DNA of 64,000 nt from Tessaracoccus antarcticus (GTDB lineage Bacteria; Actinomycetota; Actinomycetes; Propionibacteriales; Propionibacteriaceae). The notes beneath the pieces were generated by a model. That model saw only the letters and a list, made by a program, of their open reading frames with translations, did no database searches and was not told the origin of the DNA. How positions within the stretch are numbered: the stretch's first letter is position 1; the number at the start of each line of letters is the position of its first letter. Position numbers and translations under genes: made by a program. Shown piece after piece: positions 49,631-58,978 of this stretch. The DNA lies in assembly GCF_003688855.1 (NCBI RefSeq), contig NZ_REFW01000001.1, positions 1,054,001 through 1,118,000 of the forward strand, written 5' to 3'.

Positions 49631-52078
49631 GTGGACCAGGACCTTGAGGACGAGTACGGCCCCATCGGCGAGCCGGGGGACACCCTGAGCGGCGACGCAC
49701 CGCCCCCGGACGACATCTTCCAGGACGGCCCGGGCCTGTTCGGCGACGAGGGCATCGACGACGTTGCGCCCGATGACGTAGTGGAACAGGATGGCCCAGG
49801 CCTGTTCGACGATCCCGCCGAGGAACCTCTCGACGACCCGGAGGACTCCTCTGCAGAGTCGTCGTGGCTGCCCGCGTCGGCCGTTGGTGCGGTCTTGAAC
49901 TCGCGCCGCACCACCCCTGAGGCGCCGGCCGCACCGCTGGCGCTGTACCGCCGCTACCGGCCCGACACGTTCCAGGAGCTCATCGGTCAGGACCACGTCA
50001 CCGTGCCGCTGCAACGCGCACTGGACAACAACAAGGTCAACCACGCCTACCTGTTCTCCGGTCCCCGTGGCTGCGGCAAGACCACCTCGGCCCGCATCCT
50101 GGCACGCTGCCTGAACTGCGAGATGGGCCCCACGTCCACACCGTGCGGGGTGTGCCAGTCCTGCACCGACCTCGCCCGCGGCGGCCCCGGAAGCATCGAT
50201 GTCATCGAGATCGACGCCGCCTCCCACGGTGGTGTGGATGATGCCCGCGACCTGCGGGAGCGTGCCTTCTTCGCCCCCGTGGCCAGCCGGTACAAGATCT
50301 ACATCGTCGACGAGGCCCACATGGTGACCACGGCGGGCTTCAACGCACTGCTCAAGTTGGTGGAGGAGCCGCCACCGCACGCCAAGTTCGTGTTCGCCAC
50401 CACCGAGCCCGAGAAGGTCATCGGCACCATCCGTTCCCGCACCCACCACTACCCGTTCCGGCTGGTGCCGCCGCGCATCCTCACCGAGTACCTGTCCCAG
50501 ATCTGCGACACCGAGGGCGTCCACGTGGACGCCGCTGCCCTGCCGCTGGTGGTCCGGGCCGGCGGCGGGTCCGTGCGTGACTCCCTCTCGGTGCTGGACC
50601 AGCTGCTCGGCGGGGCGGGGGAGGAGGGAGTCGGCCACGAACAGGCTGCTGCACTGCTCGGCTACACCCCTGACGCCTTGCTTGACGAGATCATGGACGC
50701 CTTCGCCGCCGGCGACGGTGCGGGTGTGTTCCGCACCATCGACAAGGTCATCGAGGTGGGCCAGGACCCGCGCCGGTTCGCCGAGGACCTGCTGCGCCGT
50801 CTCCGCGACCTCGTGATCCTGGCCGCCGTCCCCGACGCCGCCACCAACGGCATGCTCGAGGTCTCCACCGACCAGGCCCAGCGCCTCGCCACCCAGGTGG
50901 CGGGCATGGGCAACGGGGAACTGACCCGCGCCGCCGAGGTGATCGCCACGGGTCTCACGGACATGCGCGGCACCACCGCACCCCGCCTGCACCTGGAGCT
51001 GATGTGCGCCCGCGTGCTGCTCCCGGGTGCCGACGCCGACGAGCGCGGCCTCAACGCCCGCATGGATCGTCTTGAGCGGCGCGTCGGGATGATCGGCTCC
51101 GGGGAGGCACCCGTGGCGAACTGGGACGACGTCGAGGGCCACCGGCCCCCGGAGAAGGCTCTCGCCCGGCCAGCCCCGCAGCCGCAGCAGGCTCCCGCCC
51201 CGCAGCCCCGCCAGGCACCGGCCCAGCAGGTGCCCGCTGAACAGCCCCCGGCCGAGCGGCAGGCACCCGCTCCGCAGGCACCGGCCCCGCAGCCGGCGAG
51301 GGAGGAGCGCCCCCAGGCTGCGGCACCTGCTGAACCGACGCAGCGTCCCGCCCAGCAGGCCCCCTCCCGGGAAACTGCCGCCCAGCCGGCACCAGCCCAG
51401 CAGCCGTCCGCCCCGTCGTCCCCCTCGAGGCCAGCCCCGGCGCAGGGCCCTGCCAAGCAGCCTCTGCGGCAGCGCCCGGCCGGCGCTCCGGCCGCCGGCA
51501 GCGCCCAGGCCCCCGCGCAGCAGGAAGCGCCTGCGGCTGCCAGGCCACGCGCCGAGTCGCAGGTGGCACTCACCACCTCTGAGCTGCGGAGGGTGTGGCC
51601 CAACGTGCTGGAGGAGGTCAAGGGCAGACGTCGGTTCACCTACATGCTGCTGTCCCAGAACGCGCAGGTGATCGAGGTCTCCGGTGGTCAACTGGTGCTC
51701 GGCTTCGCCAGCGCCGGCGCCAAGGAGAACTTCTCCGCGAGCGGCAACCAGGACGTGCTGGCCGACTCCCTCATCGAGGTGATCGGTGTGGAACTGCGGA
51801 TCCAGGCCGTGGAGACGAAGTCGGGCGAGCAGGCCGCCGCGGCGCAGCCCACCCCCGCGCAGTCCGCCCCGCCGCCGGGCCCGCCGCCCGCCACACGGCA
51901 GATGGCCGACGCCGTCGCCAGTGCCGCATCGGCCTCCGAGAAGGAGCCCCAGCGGGCGGAGGCTGACATTGCCTCCGACGATGTCGAGCTGGTCAACGCC
52001 GACGAGGCGGCCGCCGCACTGCTGGCGGCGACCTTCGACGCGCAGGTCATTGACGTGGAGGACAAAAACGCCCCCTGA
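49631..52078 (+). CDS. dnaX: DNA polymerase III subunits gamma/tau
   Basis: An 815-residue clamp-loader ATPase. The AAA+ domain begins at about residue 100 (ALYRRYRPDTFQELIGQDHV), with Walker A GPRGCGKTTS, zinc-ribbon cysteines (CLNCEMGP, CGVCQSC), Walker B region YIVDEAHMV and sensor RSRTHHYPFRL. A long Pro/Gln/Ala-rich tau linker (about residues 520-645) is followed by a C-terminal polymerase-binding-like domain. Unusually, the first about 95 residues are an acidic extension in which QDGPGLF occurs twice, about 26 residues apart. Normal bacterial DnaX starts at the YRRYRP motif. Start GTG 49631 is chosen because of the leaderless -10 element; ATG 49601 would add ten residues. Confidence 0.93.
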   Translation: MDQDLEDEYGPIGEPGDTLSGDAPPPDDIFQDGPGLFGDEGIDDVAPDDVVEQDGPGLFDDPAEEPLDDPEDSSAESSWLPASAVGAVLNSRRTTPEAPAAPLALYRRYRPDTFQELIGQDHVTVPLQRALDNNKVNHAYLFSGPRGCGKTTSARILARCLNCEMGPTSTPCGVCQSCTDLARGGPGSIDVIEIDAASHGGVDDARDLRERAFFAPVASRYKIYIVDEAHMVTTAGFNALLKLVEEPPPHAKFVFATTEPEKVIGTIRSRTHHYPFRLVPPRILTEYLSQICDTEGVHVDAAALPLVVRAGGGSVRDSLSVLDQLLGGAGEEGVGHEQAAALLGYTPDALLDEIMDAFAAGDGAGVFRTIDKVIEVGQDPRRFAEDLLRRLRDLVILAAVPDAATNGMLEVSTDQAQRLATQVAGMGNGELTRAAEVIATGLTDMRGTTAPRLHLELMCARVLLPGADADERGLNARMDRLERRVGMIGSGEAPVANWDDVEGHRPPEKALARPAPQPQQAPAPQPRQAPAQQVPAEQPPAERQAPAPQAPAPQPAREERPQAAAPAEPTQRPAQQAPSRETAAQPAPAQQPSAPSSPSRPAPAQGPAKQPLRQRPAGAPAAGSAQAPAQQEAPAAARPRAESQVALTTSELRRVWPNVLEEVKGRRRFTYMLLSQNAQVIEVSGGQLVLGFASAGAKENFSASGNQDVLADSLIEVIGVELRIQAVETKSGEQAAAAQPTPAQSAPPPGPPPATRQMADAVASAASASEKEPQRAEADIASDDVELVNADEAAAALLAATFDAQVIDVEDKNAP

Positions 52079-52101
52079 CCCGCAGGTGAGTGAGCTGTCC
52101 C

Positions 52102-52830
52102 TCAGAGGTCGATGATGCCCTTGGCCACTGTGGTGAGTGACCCGGTCAGCGCGAGCCCGACCATGAGCGCGCGGGCGAGGGTCGCAGGGATGTAGCGTGC
52201 CACGCGACCGCCCAGCAGTACGCCCATGAGCAGCGCTCCCAGGGTGAGCGCCCACGTTGCCGCGGGCAGGTCCGGGGGCCCTCCCTTGGCAGTGAGCGAG
52301 GCGGCGGTGATGATCGCGAAGCACAGCTGTGCAGTGCCGACGAAGGATCGGTGCTTCCACCGCGTCGAGAGTGCGTAGAGGGTGATGGCCGGACCCCCGG
52401 CGCCGGCCGTGACACTCATGAACCCGGACAGGGCGCCGGCCGCAACCGCACCGGTGGTGCCGTGAAACACCCGCAGGCGCTCACTGAGGAGCATTCCGAG
52501 GAGAGCCGAGAACGTCATGCTGCCAACGACGATGGCCAAAGGGGCACTTGGTACGTTCAGCGCCACCCAGGCGCCCGGGATGATGGCGAGCAGGGCGGGA
52601 GGTGCAAGAAGCGCCAGTTTCCGCAGCTCCACCTGGCGCCAGACCTGGGTCAGCACGATGAGACTGGTGGTCAGCCCCAGAGTGTTCGTCAGAAGGATTC
52701 CCAGAAACGGACCCATGATGAGTACGAGTAGAGGCGCACTGACGAGGCCGAAGCCCATCCCGCTCACCCGCTGCGTAGCTGCCCCGGTGAGTACCACCAT
52801 GGCCACGAGGACCATCTCAAGTACTCCCAT
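52102..52830 (-). CDS. TauE/SafE-family membrane transporter
   Basis: A 242-residue protein with about seven to eight helices and two glycine/proline-rich repeats characteristic of the sulfite exporter TauE/SafE family (GAATQRVSGMGFGLVSAPLL near the start, and GALSGFMSVTAGAGGPAIT in the middle). Members export small anions such as sulfite or sulfoacetate, but specificity is unknown here. The longer open frame upstream is the shadow of ybaB; ATG 52830 places the first repeat correctly. The gene is inserted, on the opposite strand, between dnaX and ybaB, which are usually adjacent. Confidence 0.82.
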   Translation of the reverse strand: MGVLEMVLVAMVVLTGAATQRVSGMGFGLVSAPLLVLIMGPFLGILLTNTLGLTTSLIVLTQVWRQVELRKLALLAPPALLAIIPGAWVALNVPSAPLAIVVGSMTFSALLGMLLSERLRVFHGTTGAVAAGALSGFMSVTAGAGGPAITLYALSTRWKHRSFVGTAQLCFAIITAASLTAKGGPPDLPAATWALTLGALLMGVLLGGRVARYIPATLARALMVGLALTGSLTTVAKGIIDL

Positions 52831-52957
52831 GGGAGCCCAGACTACGTTCTGACCGTTCCCGCCCGGCAGACGGGTGCCACGTCGAAGAGACGGGGACGCA
52901 TGCCTCGCCAATGGCGCATATGCTGGCCGCAGCGCCAATGAACGGAGACGGAAAACT

Positions 52958-53275
52958 ATGTTTGAAGGCATGGACATGAACGCCCTGCTGGCCCAGGCAC
53001 AGCAGATGCAGGCCGACGTGATGAAGGCGCAGGAGGACCAGGCGAACCGCAAGTTCGAGGGCACCTCCGGTGGCGGACTCGTCACGGCCACGGTCTCCGG
53101 TCTGGGTGACCTGCTGCACCTGGAGATCAGCCCGGAAGCCTGGGACCCCGAGGACCCCGAAACCCTCGCCGCACTCGTGATCGCCGCCTTCCGTGCCGCC
53201 AAGGAAGAAGCGGACGGCGCAGCCCAGGCCAGCATGCCGCAGATGCCGACGCTGCCCGAGGGCTTCGGGTTCTGA
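52958..53275 (+). CDS. YbaB/EbfC nucleoid-associated protein
   Basis: A 105-residue protein with the family pattern: N-terminal helix [21 protein letters not shown], the conserved strand pair [28 protein letters not shown], and a C-terminal helix [18 protein letters not shown] with an acidic/aromatic tail ending GFGF. It forms a dimer that binds DNA. GGAGA lies about 9 nt before ATG 52958. It precedes recR by 7 nt, the standard ybaB-recR arrangement. Confidence 0.92.
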   Translation: MFEGMDMNALLAQAQQMQADVMKAQEDQANRKFEGTSGGGLVTATVSGLGDLLHLEISPEAWDPEDPETLAALVIAAFRAAKEEADGAAQASMPQMPTLPEGFGF

Positions 53276-53282
53276 GGGTTCG

Positions 53283-53897
53283 GTGTACGAAGGACCGATT
53301 CAAGACCTCATCGACGAGCTGAGCAGGCTGCCCGGTGTGGGCCCGCGCAGTGCGCAGCGCATCGCGTTCTACCTGCTGGACGCGGCCGAGGAGGACGTGT
53401 TCAGCCTCGCCGACACCCTGCGGCGGGTGAAGATGTCCGCCAAGTTCTGCGAAGTCTGCTTCAACGTGACGCAGGAGACCCGGTGCCGTGTGTGCCGCGA
53501 TCCCCGTCGCGACCGCTCCATGGTGTGCGTGGTGGAGGAGTCCAAGGACGTCATCGCCGTGGAGCGCACCAACGAGTTCCGTGGCCTCTATCACGTGCTG
53601 GGTGGTTCCATCTCGCCCATCGACGGGCGCGGCCCCGGCGATCTCCACACCCGTGAACTCTTCCAGCGGCTCGCCGACGGGGAGGTCACCGAGGTGATCA
53701 TCGCCACCGACCCCGATACCCAGGGCGAGGCCACCGCCGCATACCTGAGCCGGATGCTGCGCGACTTCGGCGTCAAGGTCACCCGCCCCGCCAGCGGCCT
53801 GCCGGTGGGTGGTGACCTGGAGTACGCAGACCAGATCACGCTCGGCCGCGCGTTCGAGGGGCGACGCTCCATGTTCGCCGCAACGCCGACGCCCTGA
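53283..53897 (+). CDS. recR: Recombination mediator protein RecR
   Basis: A 204-residue protein. Residues 1-50 hold the helix-hairpin-helix ([20 protein letters not shown]), 55-75 the zinc finger ([16 protein letters not shown]), and 80-175 the Toprim domain ([30 protein letters not shown]). The C-terminus [16 protein letters not shown] is the Walker-B-like family end. RecR works with RecO in loading RecA at gaps. GTG 53283 is chosen because it gives the standard length, with GAGGG 5 nt upstream; the open frame extends into ybaB without similarity. Confidence 0.95.
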   Translation: MYEGPIQDLIDELSRLPGVGPRSAQRIAFYLLDAAEEDVFSLADTLRRVKMSAKFCEVCFNVTQETRCRVCRDPRRDRSMVCVVEESKDVIAVERTNEFRGLYHVLGGSISPIDGRGPGDLHTRELFQRLADGEVTEVIIATDPDTQGEATAAYLSRMLRDFGVKVTRPASGLPVGGDLEYADQITLGRAFEGRRSMFAATPTP

Positions 53898-54268
53898 CCG
53901 CCACCTGATGGGACCGCCCACTCCACCTCTGTGCTGGTCGGCAGCGGGTCTCCCGGTGTGGTCGGTTCCGCAGGCTCGACGCAGGGCCTACGCGCCCTCG
54001 ACGGTCATGTAGCGGCTGGTGTTGTGCCAGTTGCGTCCGGCTGGTTGGACGATCTTGCACCAGCTGCACCAGCTGCTCCAGCCTCACCGGGGTTGAGGCG
54101 CGCGGCGGGGGATCGTCCCGGAGATGAACACCCCAGGCTTGCCCCTGTGCCGTGTAGGACTGGGCCTCTGCACTATCTGAATGTAACGATGTGGTAACGA
54201 TGCTGGGTCCTGGACGATAAATGGTTGTGTGTTCTATTTTTGTCAGTGGTGGTGGGAACAATAGGGGT
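53898..54268 (+). other. Gap between recR and the HNH gene
   Basis: About 370 nt without a supported gene. A short reverse-strand frame ending near 53995 reads WCKIVQPAGRNWHNTSRYMTVE, which may be a relic of a protein C-terminus, but I could not assign it. No convincing terminator for recR was seen. Confidence 0.35.
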
Positions 54269-55636
54269 ATGGACGAAACCACCGACGGGGGCTTGGGGCA
54301 GCTGGCTGCTGTTCTGGATGTCGTCGTCGCGATGGCGTCGGCCACGTCCGGAGATGCCTCCGGGTTGCTTGCGGTGGTGGCGGGGGTCGACGGTCTGTGT
54401 GACCGGCTCGCGGCCGTGCGGATGGGTTTGCTGCACGACGCGGAGATGGTGCGCGAGCCGGGGCTGAGTGTGGCAGAGCGGCTGCACGCAACCAATCGGG
54501 TCTCCCGTGCCTCGTCGCGGTCCGATGTGCGGCTGGCCAAGGATCTCGCAGACAGGTTCCCGGTCGTGGCCCGGGCGTGGCGTGACGGCACCCTCTCGGG
54601 GCAGCAGGCGCGGGGGATAGTTGCCGGGTTGAAGCACTTGCCACTGGCGTTGTCGCCGTCGCAGCTGGAGACGTGTCAGTCCGAGGTGGTGGCGTTTGCC
54701 GACCGGCTGGACCCGGATGAGCTGAGAGTACTGGCGCAGCGGATGGCGGAAGTCGTCGACCCGGACCACGCTGAGGCGCTGGAGGCGGACCGTGTGGAGC
54801 GAGACGCACGGATCGCGTTCCAGCGGAGGTCGATGGTCGTCTACCCGGACCATCACGGCTCGATGCTGATCCGCGGACAGGTGCCGATTGCCGACGGTCA
54901 GTTGTTCCTCGCGCAGTTGGAAGCGCTGATGCCGTCCGCCGCGTCGTACCAGTTGGCCGGTGAAGTGCCGGAGCGGTCGGCGCGACGCGCGGACGCGTTC
55001 GTTCGGTGGTGTGGCATCACCGCCTCCTCCGGACAGCTTCCAGCTGTGGGTGGCGACCGGCCGCAGGTTCTGTTGAGTCTCACACTGGAGACGTTGATGA
55101 AGGGTCTGGGGGCGGGCGCCCTGCTGGCTTCCGGGGAACCCATCTCCGCGGGTGAGGCCCGACGGCTGTGCTGCGACGCCCAGGTCATCCCGGCAGTGCT
55201 GGGTGGGCCCTCCGAAGTACTGGACGTGGGTCGGAGCCACAGGTTCTTCACCAAAGCGATCCGGGCGGCTCTCGTGTTGCGGGACCTGGGGTGTGCTTTC
55301 CCGGGATGTGATGCCCCACCGGCAGCATGCGATGCGCACCACCACACACCGTGGTGGGCGGGAGGCACCACCTGCGTGGCGAATGGGGTCCTCCTCTGCG
55401 CCTACCACCACCGCCTCGTGGAGCCGGATCCGGACAGATCAGCGGAAGTCCAGTGGCAGATCCTCCTCGACCCGGAAACCGGGCTGCCGTGGTTCACCCC
55501 GCCCCGGCAGATCGACCCGGCGCGTGTTCCCCGGCTCCATCACCGATTTCTGCTCAGGGGGACAAGTCCGCCCACACACCTCGAGGGACGGGCGACTCCT
55601 CCGTCCCTGCAGCCGTCGCCCCACTGGCACAGCTGA
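54269..55636 (+). CDS. DUF222/13E12-repeat protein with HNH nuclease domain
   Basis: A 455-residue protein of the DUF222-HNH type that is multicopy in actinobacteria. The helical DUF222 region covers about residues 20-290 (LAAVRMGLLHDAEMV, VRLAKDLADRFPVVARAW, LSGQQARGIVAGL). The HNH domain lies near 345-385: CAFPGCDAPPAACDAHHHTPW, then GGTTCVANGVLLCAYHHRLV, with metal-binding cysteines and the HHH and HH residues intact. ATG 54269 is preferred over the upstream frame opening because family similarity starts after it, although its ribosome site is weak. The family is linked to mobile DNA and is often near insertions. Its physiological role is unknown. A relic of the four-Cys domain lies 70 nt downstream. 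Confidence 0.88.
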   Translation: MDETTDGGLGQLAAVLDVVVAMASATSGDASGLLAVVAGVDGLCDRLAAVRMGLLHDAEMVREPGLSVAERLHATNRVSRASSRSDVRLAKDLADRFPVVARAWRDGTLSGQQARGIVAGLKHLPLALSPSQLETCQSEVVAFADRLDPDELRVLAQRMAEVVDPDHAEALEADRVERDARIAFQRRSMVVYPDHHGSMLIRGQVPIADGQLFLAQLEALMPSAASYQLAGEVPERSARRADAFVRWCGITASSGQLPAVGGDRPQVLLSLTLETLMKGLGAGALLASGEPISAGEARRLCCDAQVIPAVLGGPSEVLDVGRSHRFFTKAIRAALVLRDLGCAFPGCDAPPAACDAHHHTPWWAGGTTCVANGVLLCAYHHRLVEPDPDRSAEVQWQILLDPETGLPWFTPPRQIDPARVPRLHHRFLLRGTSPPTHLEGRATPPSLQPSPHWHS

Positions 55637-55708
55637 CTGGCTGGGCGCGCTCTCGGGCTGAGCGGGATCAGAAGCGTCTCTTCTGGTCAGCCGCATCTGG
55701 TGTCCAAC

Positions 55709-55771
55709 CGCCGGAAGTGGAAGACGGAGTGCGAGACTGCCCAGTCGGGCAGGAACGGTTGCCGCAGCTAC
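55709..55771 (+). pseudogene. Relic of the four-Cys domain
   Basis: The forward frame reads RRKWKTECETAQSGRNGCRSY, which closely matches the DGRKWKTEC...ATG..GCRS core of the four-Cys domains elsewhere in the window. The rest of the domain and any host gene are gone: the frame continues as unrelated sequence to 55990. The surrounding 55637-55986 has no other recognisable content. Confidence 0.65.
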
Positions 55772-55986
55772 ATTCGCCAGGATCCTCGTTGGGGGGCCGG
55801 GCGAGCTGCCGTCCTGACGCGTTGCACCAGCAACGTCGCTCCCGGATGCGGTGCATTTCAGGGACTGGGGTGCCATGCAGGTTCGTTCCGTGGTCCGATG
55901 GAATGCTTGGCGCGGCATGGCAAAATTACTGGAAGTGCTGGGACCTTGAACCCTGGTGCCTTTGACGCGACCAAGGGAGGCCGCCC

Positions 55987-56463
55987 GTGACCCGCACTGC
56001 CCGCAAGCCGATTTCCCCGATGGGGTTGGCCAAGCGGCTTGCTGCAGAAATCGGCGGGTACGTCCTGCTGATTGTGGGGGTGGCTGCACTGTTCCTGCCC
56101 GGCCCGGGGCTGCTGCTCATCGCAGCCGGACTGGCACTGCTCTCCACCCAGTACAGCTGGGCCGACAAGCTGCTCCACCCCCTCAAGGCCCGCGCCTACC
56201 ACCTCGCCGCCGAGGGGGTGCAGACGTGGCCCCGGATCGTGATGAGCACCATGGGGGCACTGATGATCGTGACGGTCGGGATCCTGTGGGGGATGGACTT
56301 CCGCGCCCCGGGGTGGTGGCCCATTGATGCGAAGTGGTGGCTGTTCGGCGGCTGGGTCACGGGCGTGACCATGATGGCGTCCGGAGGCTTCGCGCTCGGC
56401 CTGATCGTGTACAGCTTCGTGCGGTTCCGCGGTCACCACGACCACGTCACCACGCGAGCGTAG
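55987..56463 (+). CDS. PGPGW-family (TIGR02611-like) membrane protein
   Basis: A 158-residue protein with four predicted helices. The first hydrophobic block has the hallmark LFLPGPGLLLIAAGLALLS (about residues 36-54). A basic amphipathic stretch and a second helical pair follow (MSTMGALMIVTVGILWG, GGWVTGVTMMASGGFALG). The GTG start has GGGAGG 7 nt upstream. The function of the family is unknown. It ends 3 nt from the 3' end of the convergent serpin gene, so the two mRNAs overlap. Confidence 0.8.
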   Translation: MTRTARKPISPMGLAKRLAAEIGGYVLLIVGVAALFLPGPGLLLIAAGLALLSTQYSWADKLLHPLKARAYHLAAEGVQTWPRIVMSTMGALMIVTVGILWGMDFRAPGWWPIDAKWWLFGGWVTGVTMMASGGFALGLIVYSFVRFRGHHDHVTTRA

Positions 56464-56466
56464 AAC

Positions 56467-57729
56467 TCAGGGCGTCTCGTCGCCCGGGTCGTTGACGATG
56501 GACATGAACAGCGGCCAGCCCGTGCGGGTGTCGAGGACGCGCATGAGGAAGGGACGATCGGCGACGAACTTCACGGCTTCCGGGGCCTGCACCGCGGACT
56601 CTCCGACGGCGGCCTCCGTGAGCGCCGCCCCCACCGTGCCCTTGGCGGTGACGGTCAGCACCACCTGCTGGGCGAACTGCAGCGTCTCACCGCCGTCGAA
56701 GATCCCGTCCATGCGCGACAGGTCCACCCCCATGTCAGCCAGAGGTTTCAGCAGGTTCCACGTTGCCTTGGTGTCGCTGGGGGGCATGGTCACATCCACG
56801 GGCCGTTGCTTCGCCCCACTCAGGGCGGCGCTGCTGGCGTGAACGGTGGTGAACTCCAACTCGGCGGGGTGGACTCCGCGTTCGGGGAGGATGACATCCA
56901 TGGCGAGGTTGTCGTCGTAGGGAAGCCGGATGGCCTCCCAGCCGGCGTCAGTGGCGTACGAAATCTGGAAGCTGTCGAAGAGGGCATCCAGCTGGGTGGT
57001 GGCGCCCTCACCGGTGGTGAAGCTCAGGGGTCTGTCGTCCTGCGCGAACTCCTGCCTCCAGCGGGCAGCAAACAGCACGGCGTCCTGGGTGATGAGACGG
57101 ACGTCGGGCGTGATCTCGATCTTGGACTCCTCGATGAGCCCTGCCGTGTTCTTCCTGGCCCAGGCATCCAGGTCCGGTTTCGCCTCCTCGGCGGGAAGTC
57201 GAACGGCGCTGGTGCCGTAGTAGCTGGCCAGTCGGTCCAGGAACGGCTGTTTGATTGCGGCCTCGTCGAGTATCACCACACGGTTGGCCTGGTGCACCAC
57301 GGGGCTCTCGGGTGGGTCGTCGGCATCCACCGACGTCGGCAGGTCCTCGTACTGTTCCAGCGACTGGCGCAGGGCGCCGATGGCGGCGGAGCGTTCGTCG
57401 CCGCTGAGGCCGAACGCCTCGTCCAGGCTCGTGAGGCTGCCGGCGCTGGCACCCTCGGCGAGCATCGCGAGCGTCACGGCCAGGGAACTGGGGGAGATGG
57501 CCCTGTTGAGCGTCCGAACATCCTCGTCGGCCACCATCAGCTGCCACGCTATGCGGGAGCTCGCGGTGGCGGCGTCGGCCACGTGGGGCGTGCCGTCCAA
57601 GGGGAGGGTGAGCAGGTCGGTGGCCCCATGCAGATCCTCCGCGTTGGGCGACGATCCGGAACAGCCTCCCAGCGCCAGTGCGAGCCCGGCCAGGCCCGCT
57701 CCCTGCAGTGCGTGGCGACGTGTGAGCAT
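56467..57729 (-). CDS. Serpin-family lipoprotein
   Basis: A 420-residue protein with a twin-arginine/lipobox signal (TRRHALQGAGL, LGGC) followed by a serpin fold: NRAISPSSLAVTLAMLAEGA (helix B region), QANRVVILDEAAIKQPFLDRL, LITQDAVLFAARWRQEF, and the hinge TAKGTVGAALTEAAVG before ADRPFLMRVLDTRTG. The GTVGAA hinge fits inhibitory serpins that insert their reactive loop, with P12 Gly instead of Ala. By alignment the scissile region is rich in small residues (about VGESAV), suggesting a serine protease with elastase- or subtilisin-like preference; this is an inference. ATG 57729 has GGGAG 6 nt upstream. A paralogue lies at 62255. Confidence 0.9.
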   Translation of the reverse strand: MLTRRHALQGAGLAGLALALGGCSGSSPNAEDLHGATDLLTLPLDGTPHVADAATASSRIAWQLMVADEDVRTLNRAISPSSLAVTLAMLAEGASAGSLTSLDEAFGLSGDERSAAIGALRQSLEQYEDLPTSVDADDPPESPVVHQANRVVILDEAAIKQPFLDRLASYYGTSAVRLPAEEAKPDLDAWARKNTAGLIEESKIEITPDVRLITQDAVLFAARWRQEFAQDDRPLSFTTGEGATTQLDALFDSFQISYATDAGWEAIRLPYDDNLAMDVILPERGVHPAELEFTTVHASSAALSGAKQRPVDVTMPPSDTKATWNLLKPLADMGVDLSRMDGIFDGGETLQFAQQVVLTVTAKGTVGAALTEAAVGESAVQAPEAVKFVADRPFLMRVLDTRTGWPLFMSIVNDPGDETP

Positions 57730-57951
57730 CGTGAACTCCCCTCGTCAGAAGCGCTTGTGCCCATCACATCACCGACCGTCAAGGAAAGCGCCGGGTGGGT
57801 GATCACGAATCAACAACGATTGCTCTAACGATCCCAAGGGGTGACGTTATGATCACTACATTCACGGTCGCTGTGCCCCGAGGACGTGGTGCGGGGGCCG
57901 ACCTGAGTGGTGGCCGATGCCCGACTGACGAATTCATCAGTGGGCCACGGC

Positions 57952-58014
57952 CGTCGACGAGAGAGAGCCCAACGATGCGCGTTCGATCCCGAATTCTTGC
58001 CGCAGCCTGCGCTG
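57952..58014 (+). repeat. 63-bp direct repeat, copy 1 (start of first LPSTGD protein gene)
   Basis: A 63-bp segment covering the 23 nt before the start codon and the first 40 nt of coding is identical to 58979-59041, which has the same position in the following gene. Confidence 0.85.
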
Positions 58015-58892
58015 CGATCCTGTTGGTGGCCGCCCTGGCCCCCACTGCGAGGGCCGAGGACTGGCCCATGGTGTATTGCCCCACACCCCCGGAAGTCTCG
58101 GCCACCGCTGGTCTCGACCTCTCCCTCTTCGCATACGGGGAAAAGTCGTGTTCCTACGTGGGGGACGGCAACGCAGGGGTGGGGTTCAGCTTCGACGTGG
58201 GTTCGACAGAGGATTTCATGCGCCTGCGCACGTCGACGGAGGACGAAGGCTTCACCGTTGAGGACGTCCCGACGTTGGGGGCAGGGGCTTTCAGCTGGGT
58301 GGACGGCGCTTACGTGAACCTGCGGTGGACCGACGGCGAGTCTGTCAGTCGGATCTACTCCCTTTCGGTCCGGTTGGCGGTTGACAATGTCGCTGTCAGC
58401 CTGGCCAAACTGTTCACCGCCGCCATGGGTATCGCACCCCCGAATGTCCCCGCCAAGGCCTTCACGCTCACGTGCCCGACGGCCAAGCAGGTCACGCGGG
58501 TACTGGGCCGGACGGCCACGTTGGCCCCCATGGAATATTATCCGTGTGCGTTCACGAGCGGCGACGGTGTGGTTGCTTTCTTCATCGCGCCGCGGTACGG
58601 CTCGATCGTCGAGTTCCGCGAAGCCCAAATACGCGAATACCAGGTCGGTGGTGCGCCACTCATGGGCCAATTCCGGTATTTCACTGGCCTCACCGCCGGG
58701 GCCTTCGAATTCTCGGATCTCACGCCGCCTCTCCTCAGTTGGCAGCTTGAAGAGGGGGTCGTGGCTCAGTTGACTTCCCCCGGGGAGGAAGATGTCCTGC
58801 GACGTCTCGCTCTGATGTTTGCCGCCGTCCAGCACGGCGACGACTCACCGACGACGCCGGGAAAGCCGGGCCTGCCGTCGACGGGTGATTGA
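57975..58892 (+). CDS. Secreted protein of unknown function ending in LPSTGD, copy 1
   Basis: A 305-residue protein with a signal peptide at residues 1-29 (ILAAACAAILLVAALAPTARA). The mature part seems to have two related halves, each starting with a cysteine-containing strand (MVYCPTPPEV, then FTLTCPTAKQVTRVLG), each with a second Cys about 35 residues later (KSCSYVG; YYPCAFTSG). This suggests an internally duplicated, disulfide-bonded fold. The C-terminus is GKPGLPSTGD, with nothing after it. I do not recognise the family. GAGAGAGAGCC lies before the ATG as a loose ribosome site. The following gene is a paralogue produced by tandem duplication. Confidence 0.75.
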   Translation: MRVRSRILAAACAAILLVAALAPTARAEDWPMVYCPTPPEVSATAGLDLSLFAYGEKSCSYVGDGNAGVGFSFDVGSTEDFMRLRTSTEDEGFTVEDVPTLGAGAFSWVDGAYVNLRWTDGESVSRIYSLSVRLAVDNVAVSLAKLFTAAMGIAPPNVPAKAFTLTCPTAKQVTRVLGRTATLAPMEYYPCAFTSGDGVVAFFIAPRYGSIVEFREAQIREYQVGGAPLMGQFRYFTGLTAGAFEFSDLTPPLLSWQLEEGVVAQLTSPGEEDVLRRLALMFAAVQHGDDSPTTPGKPGLPSTGD

Positions 58893-58978
58893 CGTTCACG
58901 CTGAATCTCCTTGTCGGGGGGTTATGATCACCGCAATCACGGTCGCTGCCCACGTGTGACTCCTCAGTGGGGCGGTGG

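Noticed and set aside
46975-49914. Very long reverse open frame of 979 codons
   Set aside because: It runs antisense to the oxidoreductase, GH10, SRP RNA and dnaX genes, all of which have clear family motifs. It is a GC-rich shadow.
49259-52360. Reverse open frame of 1033 codons opposite dnaX
   Set aside because: Antisense to the dnaX coding region. The composition is repetitive Gly/Arg/Leu derived from the Pro/Gln/Ala linker, with no domain.
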